A stretch of 64,000 nt of DNA from Ditylenchus dipsaci (Eukaryota; Nematoda; Chromadorea; Rhabditida; Anguinidae). The notes under the pieces were generated by a model. The model made no database searches and was not told where the DNA came from. It worked only from the letters and a program-made list of their open reading frames with translations. Where the stretch lies: NCBI GenBank assembly GCA_004194705.1, contig SADC01000907.1:372001-436000 (forward strand). The letters are read 5' to 3'. Shown in pieces: positions 22,545 through 34,974 of this stretch (position 1 is the first letter of the stretch; each line of letters starts with the position of its first letter). The translations under genes were made by a program, and so were the position numbers.

Positions 22545-25500
22545 AATTAAATCTGGGCGAGTTAGCAGCATGTGATTCATTCAGGTAAAATATATGCCGA
22601 TGGATCGAAACAAATTTTACACTTATTTGTTTAGTTTGCTCGGTGCTATGAGCGCCATCGGTATTCAAATTGATTGACCTATTTTAAATAATTTGGAAAA
22701 ATAATTTGTTGCAGAGTTGATGGATCCCAAATGGATTCTGGAATGTTGCCAATTGAAGACACTAGTTTGATACTGCAAAAAGTGAAATTTGACTTCCATA
22801 CATTCTTTTACCCTGTATTTGTTATCTTTAGAGTGGTGTATTGAATATAGTTGAGATGGAGCCTCAGGAGCTGGTTGCCACTATTGATGGGTCAGTTCTT
22901 TTTGTTTTCATATATTTGGTCGAGTGTAAGTCTCGTTTACAGTTAGATAAACTTTAGAGATCTACAATCGCGCACTTCGTCAATATTTTTACCGTATGGC
23001 CCAAATCTGACCGAGCATTTGTTTCGGATACAGATTTTTTTCTGACTAGAGGGTTTGTCAAAAAAGAATAAACCACCTAAAATGTCTTGAGTAGATAAGC
23101 CCTTGCCGGGTCAATTTCCGATTTTTTCGGGGTCCCGTCCCTCGGAAATCCACAACTTGATTTAGGATTATGTTTAACTGTATGCGGAAATTGTCCGAAA
23201 AATATGGCGAAAAAATGAGAAGGAGTAAGTTGTGCCATTTCAGTTTGTGCCTTTTTGGAATTTTATAGGTTTAAAATTGCTGATAGAGGGGCACAACCTG
23301 AAGGGGCACAAACTTAAGTGGCACAACTTACTCCTTCCTGAAAAAATTATGGCCAGAGGAAAAAATTATCTAAAATTATTGAATTATACAAAACTCATCA
23401 ATATTTCAATCAAAAAATTTAAAAAGTAAATTTTTATATTAAAGATTTAAAAGTGAACTGTTTATTAATAAATTTGCAATATATCTGGGTTGATATTTGG
23501 GTGGCGTGGCAAGACTTGAGCAATAAGATTTGTGACAGATGAATTACAACCAACGTGTTATGCGCTGCGCGGTTTGCAAACCAAGATATGCACTACTCAT
23601 ATATAAGAGAATGTGAGATTTAAACTGCAAGATTCGCAACTCATGATTTGTGCTGCATTTGCTAAAACTAGCAGACAGCCTGTCCAGGTTTGATAATAAT
23701 AATAATGGCATCGACGTTAGTGGTTAGTCTGCTTATTTAACCATACCTTGATCGCTTTAGAACATTGGCCATGCTGGTTTGCTGGCTCCAGGCACAACCC
23801 TTGGACCAAACGGTACAACTTATACTATTAGATAAATTATATCAAATTTTATATTTGCAGTTCTACACAAACGTTTGTCTACTGAATCTTGAGGAGCTTA
23901 AGGATCCCATCTTGAGTGCATTCTCCTTTTCAGCCATGAGCTTGCTGATCGACTTTAGAACTGTGATCGAAGTTGCTGGTGTTTTCAATGAGGTATTTTT
24001 AGAAAAAAAGGGTTTTTTTTAAATATTCTTATATTTTAGGAAGATTTTGCCCCTTTTTCATGTCATATTGACCTCGAAAAACAGCACATCAAAAGCTACA
24101 GATGTGGCATTGAAAAATTGGAGATGGCACTTAAATCCATACATTTGAAAAAACAGGTAATAATTTTTTCAATCACACTTGTCTTTCGACATAACACGGC
24201 TCCGAAAAGTTTGCCTCCGGCGGTCTAATATTTTTTAAGCCCGATTTAGGCTACTTTTTCTGTCTTTTATAAGCTGTTTTTGACTAACCTAGTCGAGAAG
24301 ATTACTTTTCTTATTTTAAGAAATTTCATAAATTAAAAAAACAGTAATTTCACCATTCATGACGAGTTGTCAGTAACGACACTCCGCTCCTGATTTAGTG
24401 GCACTCTATTTTTGAAAACAGATTTTGCCAAGTTGAGAGGCGACTGTGATATTATTTTTTAAGGTGCGGTTATTTTAACTATCGCTTTCCAGGACAAATA
24501 TAGCTACTCTAATCAACTGGAGGCAATAGAGATTAGGTTGATGTTGTTGGTTGGGCTGTTCGACCTGTTCCACAATCTGATGCCTCCACACCTATCAGAT
24601 GCCATCACTCCCAATAAAGCTTTTACACCCAATTTTAAAAAATCTGCAGTTGCTGTAGATAAGTGTTTGGCCCTGCTCAAGTTGTGCACAAAGACGTTGC
24701 CTTTAGGCACAGATCCACCCGTAGACTCCGGGGACTGTAAGTTTATTAGTCGAAATTTTTCATAATTTTTTTAAATTTTTTTAGCAGATTTCTCCTGGCT
24801 GCCAACCTTTCAACCTCAAATCAACAGACAATTTTTTCCTCCCAGTTTTCCCAGAGAACCCAAATTTACCTCAAGAGTGGATTCATTCGTTTATCTTCAA
24901 AGGCAAGTGTTTTCACAATGAATGTATAAAAGGTGCCAAATTTTAGTGTTCTGACCAAAGTCAAACAAATGATTGCTGAAGTACCAGACAAAATGCGGAG
25001 TTTAGAAGGAATTTTGGTATTTTTTTTCCAAATTTATGTTATTGTTATACACCTAGACCCGTTTAGCAACTTTTCCGAGGTTGAAGAAAGCTTTATCTTG
25101 CCTCTGATATCATTTACACTTATTAATCTAGACTTTGGCGGAGAGGACAGTTGCATACTTTCAAGGTCAATAATGCAACTAATAATCATGCCAAATGATT
25201 ATACATTACCTCACGGCCAGTTACTAATATGTGGGCAACATCCGCTGAATGAAATCGTCAAGGAATCTATTAAAGAGTTTGATATTTCCCTTACTGCTGA
25301 CAATTTGCTGTGAGCTATTTCCGACTTTTCAAAGAATACTTTTTTCATTTCAGATATGCATCAGCAAATGGCGAGAGTAAAAGCATTAATGGTTCTCTAG
25401 CAACTGATGATTTTATCGACTTTTGTGCTCGTGCCTTTATTGGAGTTGTAATTTTTTTATTTAGCGCAATCTTTACATTAAGAAACAACCGATATATTTT

Positions 25501-28094
25501 TAGTTCCAAATGTATGGACACAATCTGGCTAGACAAAGAGATAAATTGCTGAAAAATTGTTTTGAAGGTATTAATATTATAAGTCACTTGGGAAATTTCA
25601 GCCAGACCTCTAAAAAAGACTGAAAAATATATATTTCAGACTTCAGTGTTCTAAGTATTGAGGTTGCCCACTTTTTGTTTTTTACTGAACTTCTTGTAAT
25701 TTATATAAAAAAAGTTCTGCTTTTTAGGCTGAAAAAATGGAAATGGGAATTTCTTCAAGTAGTAATGGCTTGAATGCATTCCAGCAAGCTAAACCACCAA
25801 CCTTCTCCACTTTCTTGCTTTACCACATTCTCAGCTTGATGTAAAATACTAAAAAAGTCCAGTAAAAATAATTAACCTTTTTCTTTGAGGCACTACCATT
25901 TTGAATTAGGATTCCGGATGGAACTCTTTGTGCCATATGAGTTTTGCTCATGTTATTGGTATTTTAGTGAAGTGGTTGCTAAAAGCATAGTCAACATTCT
26001 TGAGGTAGTAGTGAATTTTTTTTAAACGCAACATTTAACGAGCATAATTTAGAGGAAATGTAATTTGATGATACTCAATTATTCAAGATGTAATTTTTCA
26101 AGCTATTATCTTTATGAAGGGAAACTAACACACTAAAAATTTTAGCTACTGCGTCTATGGCAGCGGACAAGAAAAAGTCTGCTAAAAAGCAACTTTTAAA
26201 ACAAAAAGCTGAAGTGCAGCTCAGATCTACCATTTCGCAAATGCAGAAGAGGATTTTGATGCACAAAATAGAGGCAATAGTCTTTAATTTAACTAACCGC
26301 ATATTTTTTTTAAATTTACAAAACTTGTAATAGATAATTCTGTCTACCGCCTTTGTCAAGTTCTGCATAGCGTTGGAGATCTCCAACAAACTTGCTGTTC
26401 CAAATGGAGAATGGGCGAGGTATCATAAAAGGATATGCGAATTCTCCTCTCTTCCATCAATACTCTATGTGCCCTATGAAGAATACAGGAATTTCGCTGA
26501 GTGAGTACAGTCGGCGCTCGATGGGTACCGGGCTCAGAGCTACGTAAAATAGAGCTGTATATGTTTATTAGCAGTGTAGCCGAAATTAATCCTTAAAACG
26601 TTACTACTCATTTGCGCAAAACTCATTTTTTAAAAAATCATCGAGCAATTGATTGCAACCATTTCCAGCACTGCTTTGCTGTCATCAGCTGCCTCAATTT
26701 TGCGATTTTTGGCAATGACTACCAAAATTAAAGGAAACTAGCCAAAATAATGCGTACTAGGAACTGAAATTTTTTGAGATTTCAATTTACATTATTGTAT
26801 ACAACCGTATGCTGAAAATGACGGCAAGAAGCGGGGCTAAATTTTGAGTGTAAGGTTGCAAATGAGTATGTAAATTAAAATTGGGGAAAAATGTCACTTC
26901 CAGGATACTACCGAAAAGTACTGGTATAGTCCTATTGAGGATTTCATCCAATTGGATTTTTCATATTTTAGCCCTAACTTTATACCAACTTTTCATCTGT
27001 ATGATAGCTCAAATGAAAGCCCAGAAACTTGGCTACATTTTGACACTAAAGTTGTAAATAAAAGGAGAAAAAAATAAGGTCTGCAGCCAGTGGTAGTCGA
27101 ACCTGTAACGAACCTATATAAAGTTTCCCCCCCCCTTTAAAGTTCAAAAGTTCTTTACAAGACGAAAATATTACTACCCCGGAGTTTTACTTGAGTTCTT
27201 CAAGGTGGGTACGACCACCTGGGTATTACAAAACCAAGTGGTCGTCCACTTGGATCAAAATTTTCTTTCACGTTTTTCATGTACCAAAACCTTTTTTGTG
27301 ACTAATTTGTGCATGCAAAATTTTTTTGCCTACTCGGAATAATCTACAAAAATTTAAGGTCGGCCACCTCGGATTGGGTAACTACCCACGGTATTGATAT
27401 TCCAGTTGGTTAAAACAGCATTTTGGTCTTCTGTTCAGGATACGATTCTGGATAGGGTACACTGATTTTTAATTTCTTTCAGCTTGATCCAAAATATCGG
27501 ATTCTGGAGGTGGATGCCTGTTGAAAAGAAGTACCAGGTGGATCTCCTATCCAACCTGAAGTTTACTGGTCTTATAGAAACTAGTTTATGGTTGTTATTC
27601 GAGAAAAAATAATTTCTGCTACCACCAGGGTTCGAACCTGTAACTTTGAAAATTTTGCGCAAATGAGTAGTTATCTCTGAAAAGGGTACTTTGAAAAAAT
27701 CTAATCCGGTGAACGCCCAAATCGAGCGTCGACCGTAATATCAGTTCACTAGAGCCTCTAAAATAGTCTGTCCCTTTTAAAATTTCAGACAGTATAAATC
27801 TTTTGGAGCTCAGCAGTGTTTTAAGGATGCAGCCAATAATTTCGAGCAAGCAATAAGCTACATAAAGAATTATAATTCTCCTTCAGAAGAAATGCCATAC
27901 AGAGTGCAGATCCTACTTAAAATAGCCAAACAAAATGGGATCGTTGCTAAATTATTAAGCTGTTCCAAGCTAATCAATGTAAGAACTTAGTCAATTAGAA
28001 TCAGAGACTATACCAACGCTTTTTTTAGAAGAAAGTGTTCTTTGAGTTTTCTCAGGACAAAGCTCTGATGTTCCCCACTGTTAAACTTTCGTAG
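22545..28094 (+). CDS. NAA35 (NatC N-acetyltransferase auxiliary subunit, Mak10)
   Basis: NAA35 anchors the NatC complex, which acetylates N-termini starting with Met plus a hydrophobic residue. Exons in phase: 22545-22584, 22635-22660, 22715-22781, 22832-22890, 23761-23812, 23861-23992, 24040-24156, 24493-24736, 24785-24902, 24947 to 25309 (one intron border unclear), 25354-25447, 25504-25567, 25640-25662, 25728-25840, 25905-26004, then about 26147-26280, 26334-26500, 27789-27978, 28029-28094. Landmarks: ELNLGELAACDSF, LLGAMSAIELMDPK, CWLQAQPLDQT, QINRQFFPPSFPREPKF, SCILSRSIMQL, MYGHNLARQRDKL, and the C-terminal VAKLLSC. One A is missing at 22729-22731 (DPKMDSGM is broken); exon length (67, expected 68) and phase confirm this. 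The intron after 24902 begins GCAAGT. The 5' exon was not found. The intron at 22891-23760 includes a hairpin at 23218-23340; the intron at 26501-27788 contains a transposon. Confidence 0.9.
23218..23340. repeat. Intronic hairpin
   Basis: GAAGGAGTAAGTTGTGCCA at 23220 is mirrored by TGGCACAACTTACTCCTTC at 23319. The inner copies GTTTGTGCC and GGCACAAAC also pair. It is a 120-bp foldback inside a NAA35 intron; likely a small MITE. Confidence 0.7.
26507..27738. mobile_element. Pogo/Tigger-like non-autonomous element
   Basis: The left end TACAGTCGGCGCTCGAT (26507) and the inverse right end ATCGAGCGTCGACCGTA (27720) fit the widespread CAGTCGACGCTCGATAT type of pogo/Tigger inverted repeat, with TA at each outer edge as the expected target. 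It has no transposase frame. It lies in a large NAA35 intron and holds a region (27200-27650) that recurs at 32170-32480, including the tRNA-like B-box. Confidence 0.55.
27080..27650 (-). repeat. SINE-like repeat with tRNA B-box
   Basis: On the minus strand near 27640 the sequence ACAGGTTCGAACCCTGGT is a perfect T-arm with a canonical pol III B-box (GGTTCGAACCC). Degenerate versions appear on the same strand near 27100 and at about 32455. Between them, 27210-27290 and 32180-32270 share ACCAAGTGGTCGTCCA-type sequence. No convincing A-box at the right spacing was found, so this is a tRNA-related repeat rather than a tRNA gene. Confidence 0.45.
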
Positions 28095-28299
28095 GACTCA
28101 GGGCAAGAAGTCAATTGTATAACCTAGATCATAGAAAAATGACTAAAGCTATTGAACCTTTGTTATTTTTACTACGGGTAATGATGTTTTCAGTTGTTTG
28201 AAAGAACTTTGAGAAATCAGCATTTATTATTCTTGTATGTGATAGGATAAACATTTACAACTAACAACAGGTGTCCATACGACAAAGCAATAACAACAA

Positions 28300-29364
28300 C
28301 TACTTCAAAACCTTCTTCTTGGCAGTCTTAGATTCCTCTTTTTCTTTGCACATCTGTTTCTTTTCAGCATCTGTTTGCTTTTCCTGATACTTCTGGCCGT
28401 ACTCAATGGCTGATTTAAACATATTCATGTAGTAGTTGAAGGAGACTAAGCTGTCATCGTTGCCGGGAATCGGATAGGTCAAATATGAAACTTCTGAAGC
28501 AGGGTAAGGTCAAAACAAAAAATTTATTTAAAAATGTTCAAATAAAATACAATCAAATAGGATATATAATATAACCACCTGCATTAGTGTCGACTATTCC
28601 AATGGTTGGGATTGCCATCTTTGCACACTCTGCTATAGCGGGATGCGGTTGCTAAAATTTAAAGAACTGTAGCCTTGAAAATTAAAGTAAATTCTTACTA
28701 GAGTAGAGGTCAATGTAGTCAGAAAAACCACAACATCAGGAAGACGAATGGAAGCACCAAAATATGTTCTCGAATTCAGAAAAGTCCCGTCTCTCCACTG
28801 CTTTGTGTGACAGTACTGATTCATCTCCATTGCCATTTTTTCCAGCGGAAGCATTTGAGCCCTAATCAAATAGGTTAACACAGAGAAGATGACTCTAGAA
28901 AATCAAAAAGAACTATACTTGTTGGTAGTGATAAAAAGCACCATAGACCCGTGATAGCTAGAATGAGCCAAGAAGTTCAACGCTCTGGTCAAGTATTTCT
29001 GAGTGACGTCCAAGTCGAAAATGCATACTCCCATTCTTTCGCCATATATAGCCCACTTCATATTGTTTTTCAGAGTGCCAACCTAAAAAAGAAAAAATAA
29101 AGTATTATCAGTGCTTGATCAACAACCAAATGCAACCTACAGCGCCCTAGGGAGAGATAAACTTACTTTATGTCCATAGTGCACTCTCGCATTGAACATG
29201 TCTTCAATTCTCACACTGATTTCGGATTGTTCAGACTCAATATCAGGCGGTAGCATTGGGAACAAAGTTGGAGCATCAGCGGAAGCACTATTTGAAGAAG
29301 GCCGGCACAGAAATAGAGACCCTCTATGTGCTTTAATTATTCCACGAACCATTGAGGATATCAT
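28300..29364 (-). CDS. Mitochondrial ribosomal protein uS2m (MRPS2)
   Basis: Component of the mitochondrial small ribosomal subunit. Five exons in phase give 263 residues: 29167-29364, 28919-29082, 28699-28861, 28579-28651, 28300-28493 (792 nt with stop). The N-terminal about 35 residues are basic and Ser-rich with no early acidic residues, as expected for a mitochondrial targeting sequence. The S2 domain shows FNARVHYGHK, NNMKWAIYGERMGVCIFDLD, and QPHPAIAECAKMAIPTIGIV followed by DTNA and TYPIPGNDDS, the classic S2 signature block. A Lys/Glu-rich tail (KKQMCKEKEESKTAKKK) follows. Convergent with NAA35 (206 nt apart); divergent from the B56 gene with 453 nt between starts, which probably holds both promoters. 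Confidence 0.95.
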
Positions 29365-29817
29365 CTTTTAGACGAATAACACCTGAATTTAAAAAATTAG
29401 AACTTTTTATAAATAAGCCGAAACAATCGGCAAAATTGATAAAAAAAGTTTAGAGTATAAAAGCCAATACTCAATTTTGATTAGCTTCTAATAACTTCTG
29501 CTAGGAAGATAAAGCAATTCAAACTTGTCTTCAAATAAACTAAAACGCCAGTATTAAATATTTCTGCTGTTTTACAAATGCAAGGATAAATTCTTTTACA
29601 ATGTACATATACAGAATTTCTGCAATGGAAATATATTACCGAGAAGGATTAGAAGGGAACTAAATTTTCTTGACCTTTCGCTCAACAACATCTTTTAATT
29701 TGCATACTCATTTTACTTCTCCTGCTCACTGCTATCCTGATCTAGACCTAAAGACTTTATTTTTCAGATACCTTGCGTGAAATATGTAATACACACATGC
29801 CTTTTTTCTAAATTTCA

Positions 29818-32800
29818 ATGGCAGAAGCAGATATAGATGCAGCTAAAAACATCCCAAGCGCTGGGAAAAATTCGATTGGGCATTCCAACCCCGCTAGTAT
29901 TCACTCCAATGGTTTTGCTAATGATCAAAACTTCGCAGAGCAAAGTGGAGTTCTATCCTTCCGTGAGCTAGCAAAACTTCCATTGATTTGTGGTAAATTT
30001 CTAAAATAGTAAAAAAGCAGTGTGTAAATCGTTTACAACTAAGGTTGTCGAGGCCTCGACTCGAGGACTTGAACCGACTCGGAAATTTTCGAGGCCTCGA
30101 CTCGAAACTCGAAAATTTTCGAGTTTTCGAGTCTAAAACTCGAAATCGAGGCCTCGAAACTCGAAAAAAGGACTCGAATTTTTTTTCGAGGCCTCGAGAC
30201 TCGAAACTCGAAAATTTTCGAGTACAAAACTCGAAATCGGAGCTTCGACTCTACAACCCTATTTACAACTAATTAAGAGGCTGAGGCTAGCGAACAGGAG
30301 AAATTGTTCATCGAGAAATTGAAACAGGGAATGGTTGTTTTTGATTTCTCTTCTGATCCACTGTCCGATTTGAAGTACAAAGAGGTTAGACTGCACAATA
30401 TTGCTTGATTTTATATGCTAAATCTGCACATTTTCAGATTAAGCGGGCCGCCTTGAATGAATGTATCGACCATATTTCCATGAATAAGGGAGTGATCACC
30501 GAAAATATATATGGAGTAGCCACTGAAATGGTTTGACAAAGCTTGGATACAATTTTTATTTTTATATCTAATTTTATAGTTTGCTGTCAATGTTTTTCGT
30601 GTTTTATCTCCTCCATCCCATCCAATCGGAACCGAATTCGATCCAGATGAAGATGATCCCACATTAGAAGTAAGTATTAAGATAATGGTATGACCACACC
30701 CCACGCCCAAAGAGCAAGGCTCCCATTATCTCAATGGTCCACCACGTGATTTCTAAAGGAATCACACCAAATTGCCAACGGCAGGCCATGAATTGCCAGA
30801 CGCCTTCGATAGACTTAATTGTGATAATTTGCTAGAGTTTACACTGGTGATACTGGAAGTTTTTTCAGCCTTGTTTTTATACAATGAGGCAATATAGAAA
30901 AAGCGTTCGAATTAATAACTAGCGTCATTCAAAATGGTAGCGAAACCAAAGATAGCACAAGGAGTAATTTTTGAAATTCCCTTCTTGAGAAATAGGGAGT
31001 AACTGAGCCAGAACAATTTTTGTACAATTGTCCGTACCGAAGTTTAATGATTAGGGGAAAAAATTGAATTGGCGAGGGACAACCGCTGCGCGCAGGAACC
31101 ATGGTCTTTTAACCGGAATTCAAACAATGCTAATCGATAACACAGAACAATAAGAAGACGGTTATATTACGTAAATAAGGATCGCATGCACCAGACGCTA
31201 ATAATAGAGATTATATTGCACATTCGAGTTGAAGTTATCCCGCTGGTGAGAATTGGACGAAGTTCCTATACATTTTTATTTCAACAGATACAGATCACAT
31301 GGAGACAATAAATTGATTCTAAGGATTGTATTCGATCGGCAAATTCTTGCGTCGCACCATGCCATCGCCTTGGAACCATTCACGACGGAACTGCTTGGCT
31401 GCTCCATCAGGCGTGTTGGTCCACTCGATGGTGATGCGATCGTTCTGCGTGTCCTCGGAGCCGATGTCGAAAGAGTCGCAGGAGACAGCCATCAGCACAG
31501 ATTCCTTCGGGTCCAGCACTCCACATGGCGGATCCACTCCCAAGCGCTTTGAGTTCGTTGTCTTGATGGCCCAACCGATACGATGACCACCCGAATTAAT
31601 GATCTATAAATAGAGGAGAGATAAGTAAGACCAAAAAGTAAAAGAATGGGCTAACCTTGATGTGGTAGGTATGCTTGTCATCGTAGGGAGCATTGAAGAC
31701 CACTTTGCTGTTCGGCTGCGTAGCAATATCTCCCGGAGGAATGGAAGCCATTTTCTTCTTTTAGAGCACAAAAAGCAGAGAGCAAGGAAGAGCAACTATT
31801 GACGACCAAAGCAAACGACCAAACTGATGAAGAAATCATAAAATCTCCTCTTTTATAGTCATTGATTTTCAGGTTTTTTCCAAAATATTTGTCTTGCAAA
31901 GAACTAATGCAGTTGACTGTGGGTGATCCGTCACGATCACGGACAAAATTCGCCCGGACCGAAATTTGCCCCGGCCAAAACTTGCCCGGAAACAAATTCG
32001 TCCAGTATCAGCGTGAATTAAGTTATGAATATATATCTTTCCAACATATATATTTGCAACATATATATCTCCATATATTGAGTCCACCAGTGAACCTGTA
32101 TGATCCATCGCCATCGAAAAAAAACAAAAAGAGAAGATACCGAAGGCCAGAACAGGCATGTTGTTACTGGATCATCTGGGTGTCCTATCTACCAACAAAA
32201 CCAAGTGGTTGTCCAATTTGATGAAAAAAAATTCACGTTTTAATGGTCCAAAACCTGTTTTTTACACTAATTCGAGCATTCTAAAGACAGTTTAACAGTA
32301 GTAAATTTAAAGTAGTAAATTTCGGATTCTGCAGGTGGATTTTAACCTGTTTAGGAAGAGTACTAGGTGGTTTTCCTAACCACCCTGCTTTCTGGTCTTT
32401 TGAAAACTTTGTCAAGAGTTTTGTCAAGAGAAAAAATAATGTTTGCTACCACCGGGATTCAAGCCTGTAATCCTGAAAAAGCTGGAGGAACAATTTTCCG
32501 ATTATCAATTTGTGATGGATCAATTTACCGCCGCCCGTCCCTGTCCGATCTATTTGGTTCCGGGCAAGCTTGGTTCCGGCCAAATTTTGGTCGGGGCAAA
32601 TTTTGGCGCGGGCAAATTTTGTCACGTAACGGATCCGTCACGCCACAAGTTCTTTCCAGCCTAGAATCTAACTTTTTCACCATCCATTCAAGGATTTTAT
32701 TTTTGTACCGATCAAAATTTTCGGAATTCCCAAAAGATAGGCTTTTTCGAGATAATGGGGTTTTCGATTTTTAGAAAATTTTGAACTTCATACCTGGTAT

Positions 32801-34894
32801 TCCTTTTTGTGTGGTTCGAATTCTATTCCTGCCCCTCTCCCCCCTGTAAAATGTTTTGGCAAAAGTGATCCGTCTGTCCAGTATTCTTATTAATATAATA
32901 AATATTTTCAGGCAGCTTGGCCACACCTACAGGTTTTTTTATCTGCAAAGATTTTTAATTTAATAATATATCAATTCGATTTTAGTTGGTCTACGACTTT
33001 TTCCTCAGATTTATTGAATCCAATGATTTCCAAGCTAAGTTGGCCAAAGTAAAATTTTGTTAGACTTTACTCAGTTACTAGCTACTAAAATCTTCGTGTT
33101 TTGTAGGACTATGTGGATCAAAAATTCGTGTCTAATGTATAAAACTACTTTTTGCCTTTAAATTTTTTTCACGAAAAATCATTTTAGCTGCTTGATTTAT
33201 TTGACTCGGAAGACCTCGTGAACGAGACTTTCTAAAGACAACTTTGCACAGAATATATGGGAAGGTAAAATGATTTGTTCATTTTTAAATTTATCTCTGT
33301 AATTTTATATGAACTTTTTTTTTTAAGTTTCTAAATCTTCGATCATATATTCGAAAGCAAATCAACAATGTAACAATTAAAGTTTTTGGGTATCCGTAAA
33401 CTCTCTAGCTTCTCTTTTTAGATTTTCTACACATTTATTTACGAAACAGAGCGTCACAATGGAATAGGCGAGCTGCTTGAAGTTTTAGGTTCATTTTGGT
33501 GTTTTCGACCACAAAAAATATAATTTATTTTTGCGATTTTCCAGCAGTGTGATCAATGGGTTCGCATTGCCGCTGAAAGAAGAGCATCGCACCTTTTTGA
33601 TGAGGGTGTTGTTGCCTCTGCACAAGGTTGATTTATGCTCTTTTCTCTCTCGTTGAGGACTAAAACAAGTTTAAGGCAAAATCACTTAGTGCTTATCACC
33701 CACAACTTGCCTATTGTATTGTACAATTCTTGGATAAAGTAGTTTTTATACATCTTCATAAACCAATATTCCATTTGTAAAACTTTCCTTATAGGACTCA
33801 TCGTTAACAGAGGCAGTGGTGCTTAGTCTTCTTAAGTACTGGCCCAAAGTGCACAGTCCTAAGGAAGTTATGTTCCTAAACGAGTTGGAAGAAGTTGGTT
33901 ACTTTTAATTTGAAAAGTACCGCATTTCCTCTAATTGCCGCCCCCCCCCCAACTTCAAGTAGTCTGAAAATACTGTTTTCATTTACTCTTCGGGCTGTCT
34001 AAAAAGGGTATGCGAGGGATTTATAAAAACTAACAGGCACTTTTTACACAGCTCAAACAGTAAATTAAAACACGAGTTTTGAACCACTTGAAGTTTGAAA
34101 AATTGCATGCTTCTAATTGCCGCCCCGGGGCGGCAATTAGAGGAAATACGGTATTTGGATCTTAGCTTTTTTTCCTAGGTGCTAGATATAATTGAATCGG
34201 CAGAATTCAAAAAAGTGATGGTTCCTCTATTTTATCAGCTCGCTCGATGTGTATCTTCCCCCATTTCCAGGTGAGCACTACTGTTGGAATTTATAAAATG
34301 TTTACTTTCTTACAGGTTGCTGAAAGAGGTAGTCAAATCGCAAGAGTTTTTTTGCTTGCGTATTTAGTTGCTCACGCTAACAAATTCGTTTTATAGCACT
34401 CTATTTCTGGAACAATGAATGCATTCTGGCATTAATCAGTGAGAATGCTCAAGTGATCTTGCCGATTATGTTCCCTTCCCTATACATGAGTTCGAGAAAT
34501 CATTGGAACAAGTATCGTGTTTTTTCTTTGACTTATAATAGCATTGATTTTTAGAACCATACACGGTCTAATTTATAATGCTCTAAAGGTAATAAAATCC
34601 TCAGCAAACCAGCAATTAATTTAGTGTAATTCAATTATTTTTTAAGCTTTTTATGGAGGAGGACCAAAAACTTTTTGGTAATTTTCAATTATTTTAATTT
34701 TTTTCTCTCAAGCAAGCTGTTCAGACATTTGCACGCAGAATTACAACAAACAGCGGGAGCAAGAGCAGGTACTGCCCATTTTTTTCAGTTAAATACAAGA
34801 TATTGTGAGGTTTTAGGAGCGTCAAATGGAAAAAGATAGAAAATGGGAGAACTTAGAAAAAGTCGCTAGTGCCAACCCAATACAACAGCAGTGA
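29818..34894 (+). CDS. PP2A regulatory subunit B56 (PPP2R5 family)
   Basis: B56 subunits target and regulate PP2A through HEAT-like repeats. Twenty exons were traced from 29818-29992, 30278-30384, 30438-30530, 30580-30669, 32912-32932 through to 34817-34894; the total is 1431 nt (476 residues) if three missing bases are allowed. Motifs in order: [137 protein letters not shown]. Breaks: one C missing at about 33214 (exon is 77 nt, expected 78), one base at the acceptor near 33544, one C in the C5 run at 34257-34261. A 13-nt microexon is at 34316-34328. Intron 4 contains the antisense MSP gene; intron 13 contains a MITE. Confidence 0.92.
30043..30260. repeat. TCGAG-rich palindromic low-complexity array
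   Basis: About 220 bp built from overlapping copies of GACTCGAAACTCGAAAATTTTCGAG-like units, broken as TCGAGGCCTCGA and CTCGAAAATTTTCGAG, each self-complementary. It fills most of intron 1 of the B56 gene. A related array built on TCGAATATTCGA units is at 56355-56415. It has no coding character despite open frames on both strands. Confidence 0.8.
31319..31751 (-). CDS. Major sperm protein (MSP)
   Basis: Nematode sperm motility and signalling protein; it polymerises to drive amoeboid sperm movement. Two exons, 31656-31751 and 31319-31603, join in phase 0 to 126 residues, the usual MSP length. It begins [19 protein letters not shown]; the second exon has [44 protein letters not shown] and [18 protein letters not shown], all diagnostic. 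The intron is short (52 nt), GT..AG. It is nested in reverse orientation within intron 4 (30670-32911) of the PP2A B56 gene. MSPs are single-domain Ig-like proteins without a signal peptide, as here. Confidence 0.98.
31915..32665. repeat. Inverted-repeat element in B56 intron 4
   Basis: CGGACAAAATTCGCCCGG and CCCCGGCCAAAACTTGCCCG (31940-31990) are mirrored by CGGGCAAGCTTGGTTCCGGC and GGGCAAATTTTGTCACG (32562-32625), each next to a GGATCCGTCACG or GATCCGTCACGATCACGG sequence. The arms share a short GC-rich motif (GGGCAAATTTTGG) repeated several times. The interior includes an AT-rich ATATAT run and the SINE-like piece at 32170-32480. Confidence 0.6.
33915..34157. mobile_element. MITE with TACCGTATTTCCTCTAAT ends
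   Basis: The left end TACCGCATTTCCTCTAATTG and the right end, whose inverse reads TACCGTATTTCCTCTAATTG, bound a 243-bp element with matching inner CTTCAAGT/ACTTGAAG arms and a G/C-rich GCCGCCCC block. It sits in B56 intron 13. The same end occurs at 36528, 38303-38556 and 56927, so it is a family. Confidence 0.75.
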
Positions 34895-34974
34895 ATTCGT
34901 CAGAAAAGCCAAGCAAAAGTGGCAAATATGGATTTATTTGAAACAATTTGTAACAATTGTTAGCTTCGTTGCTG

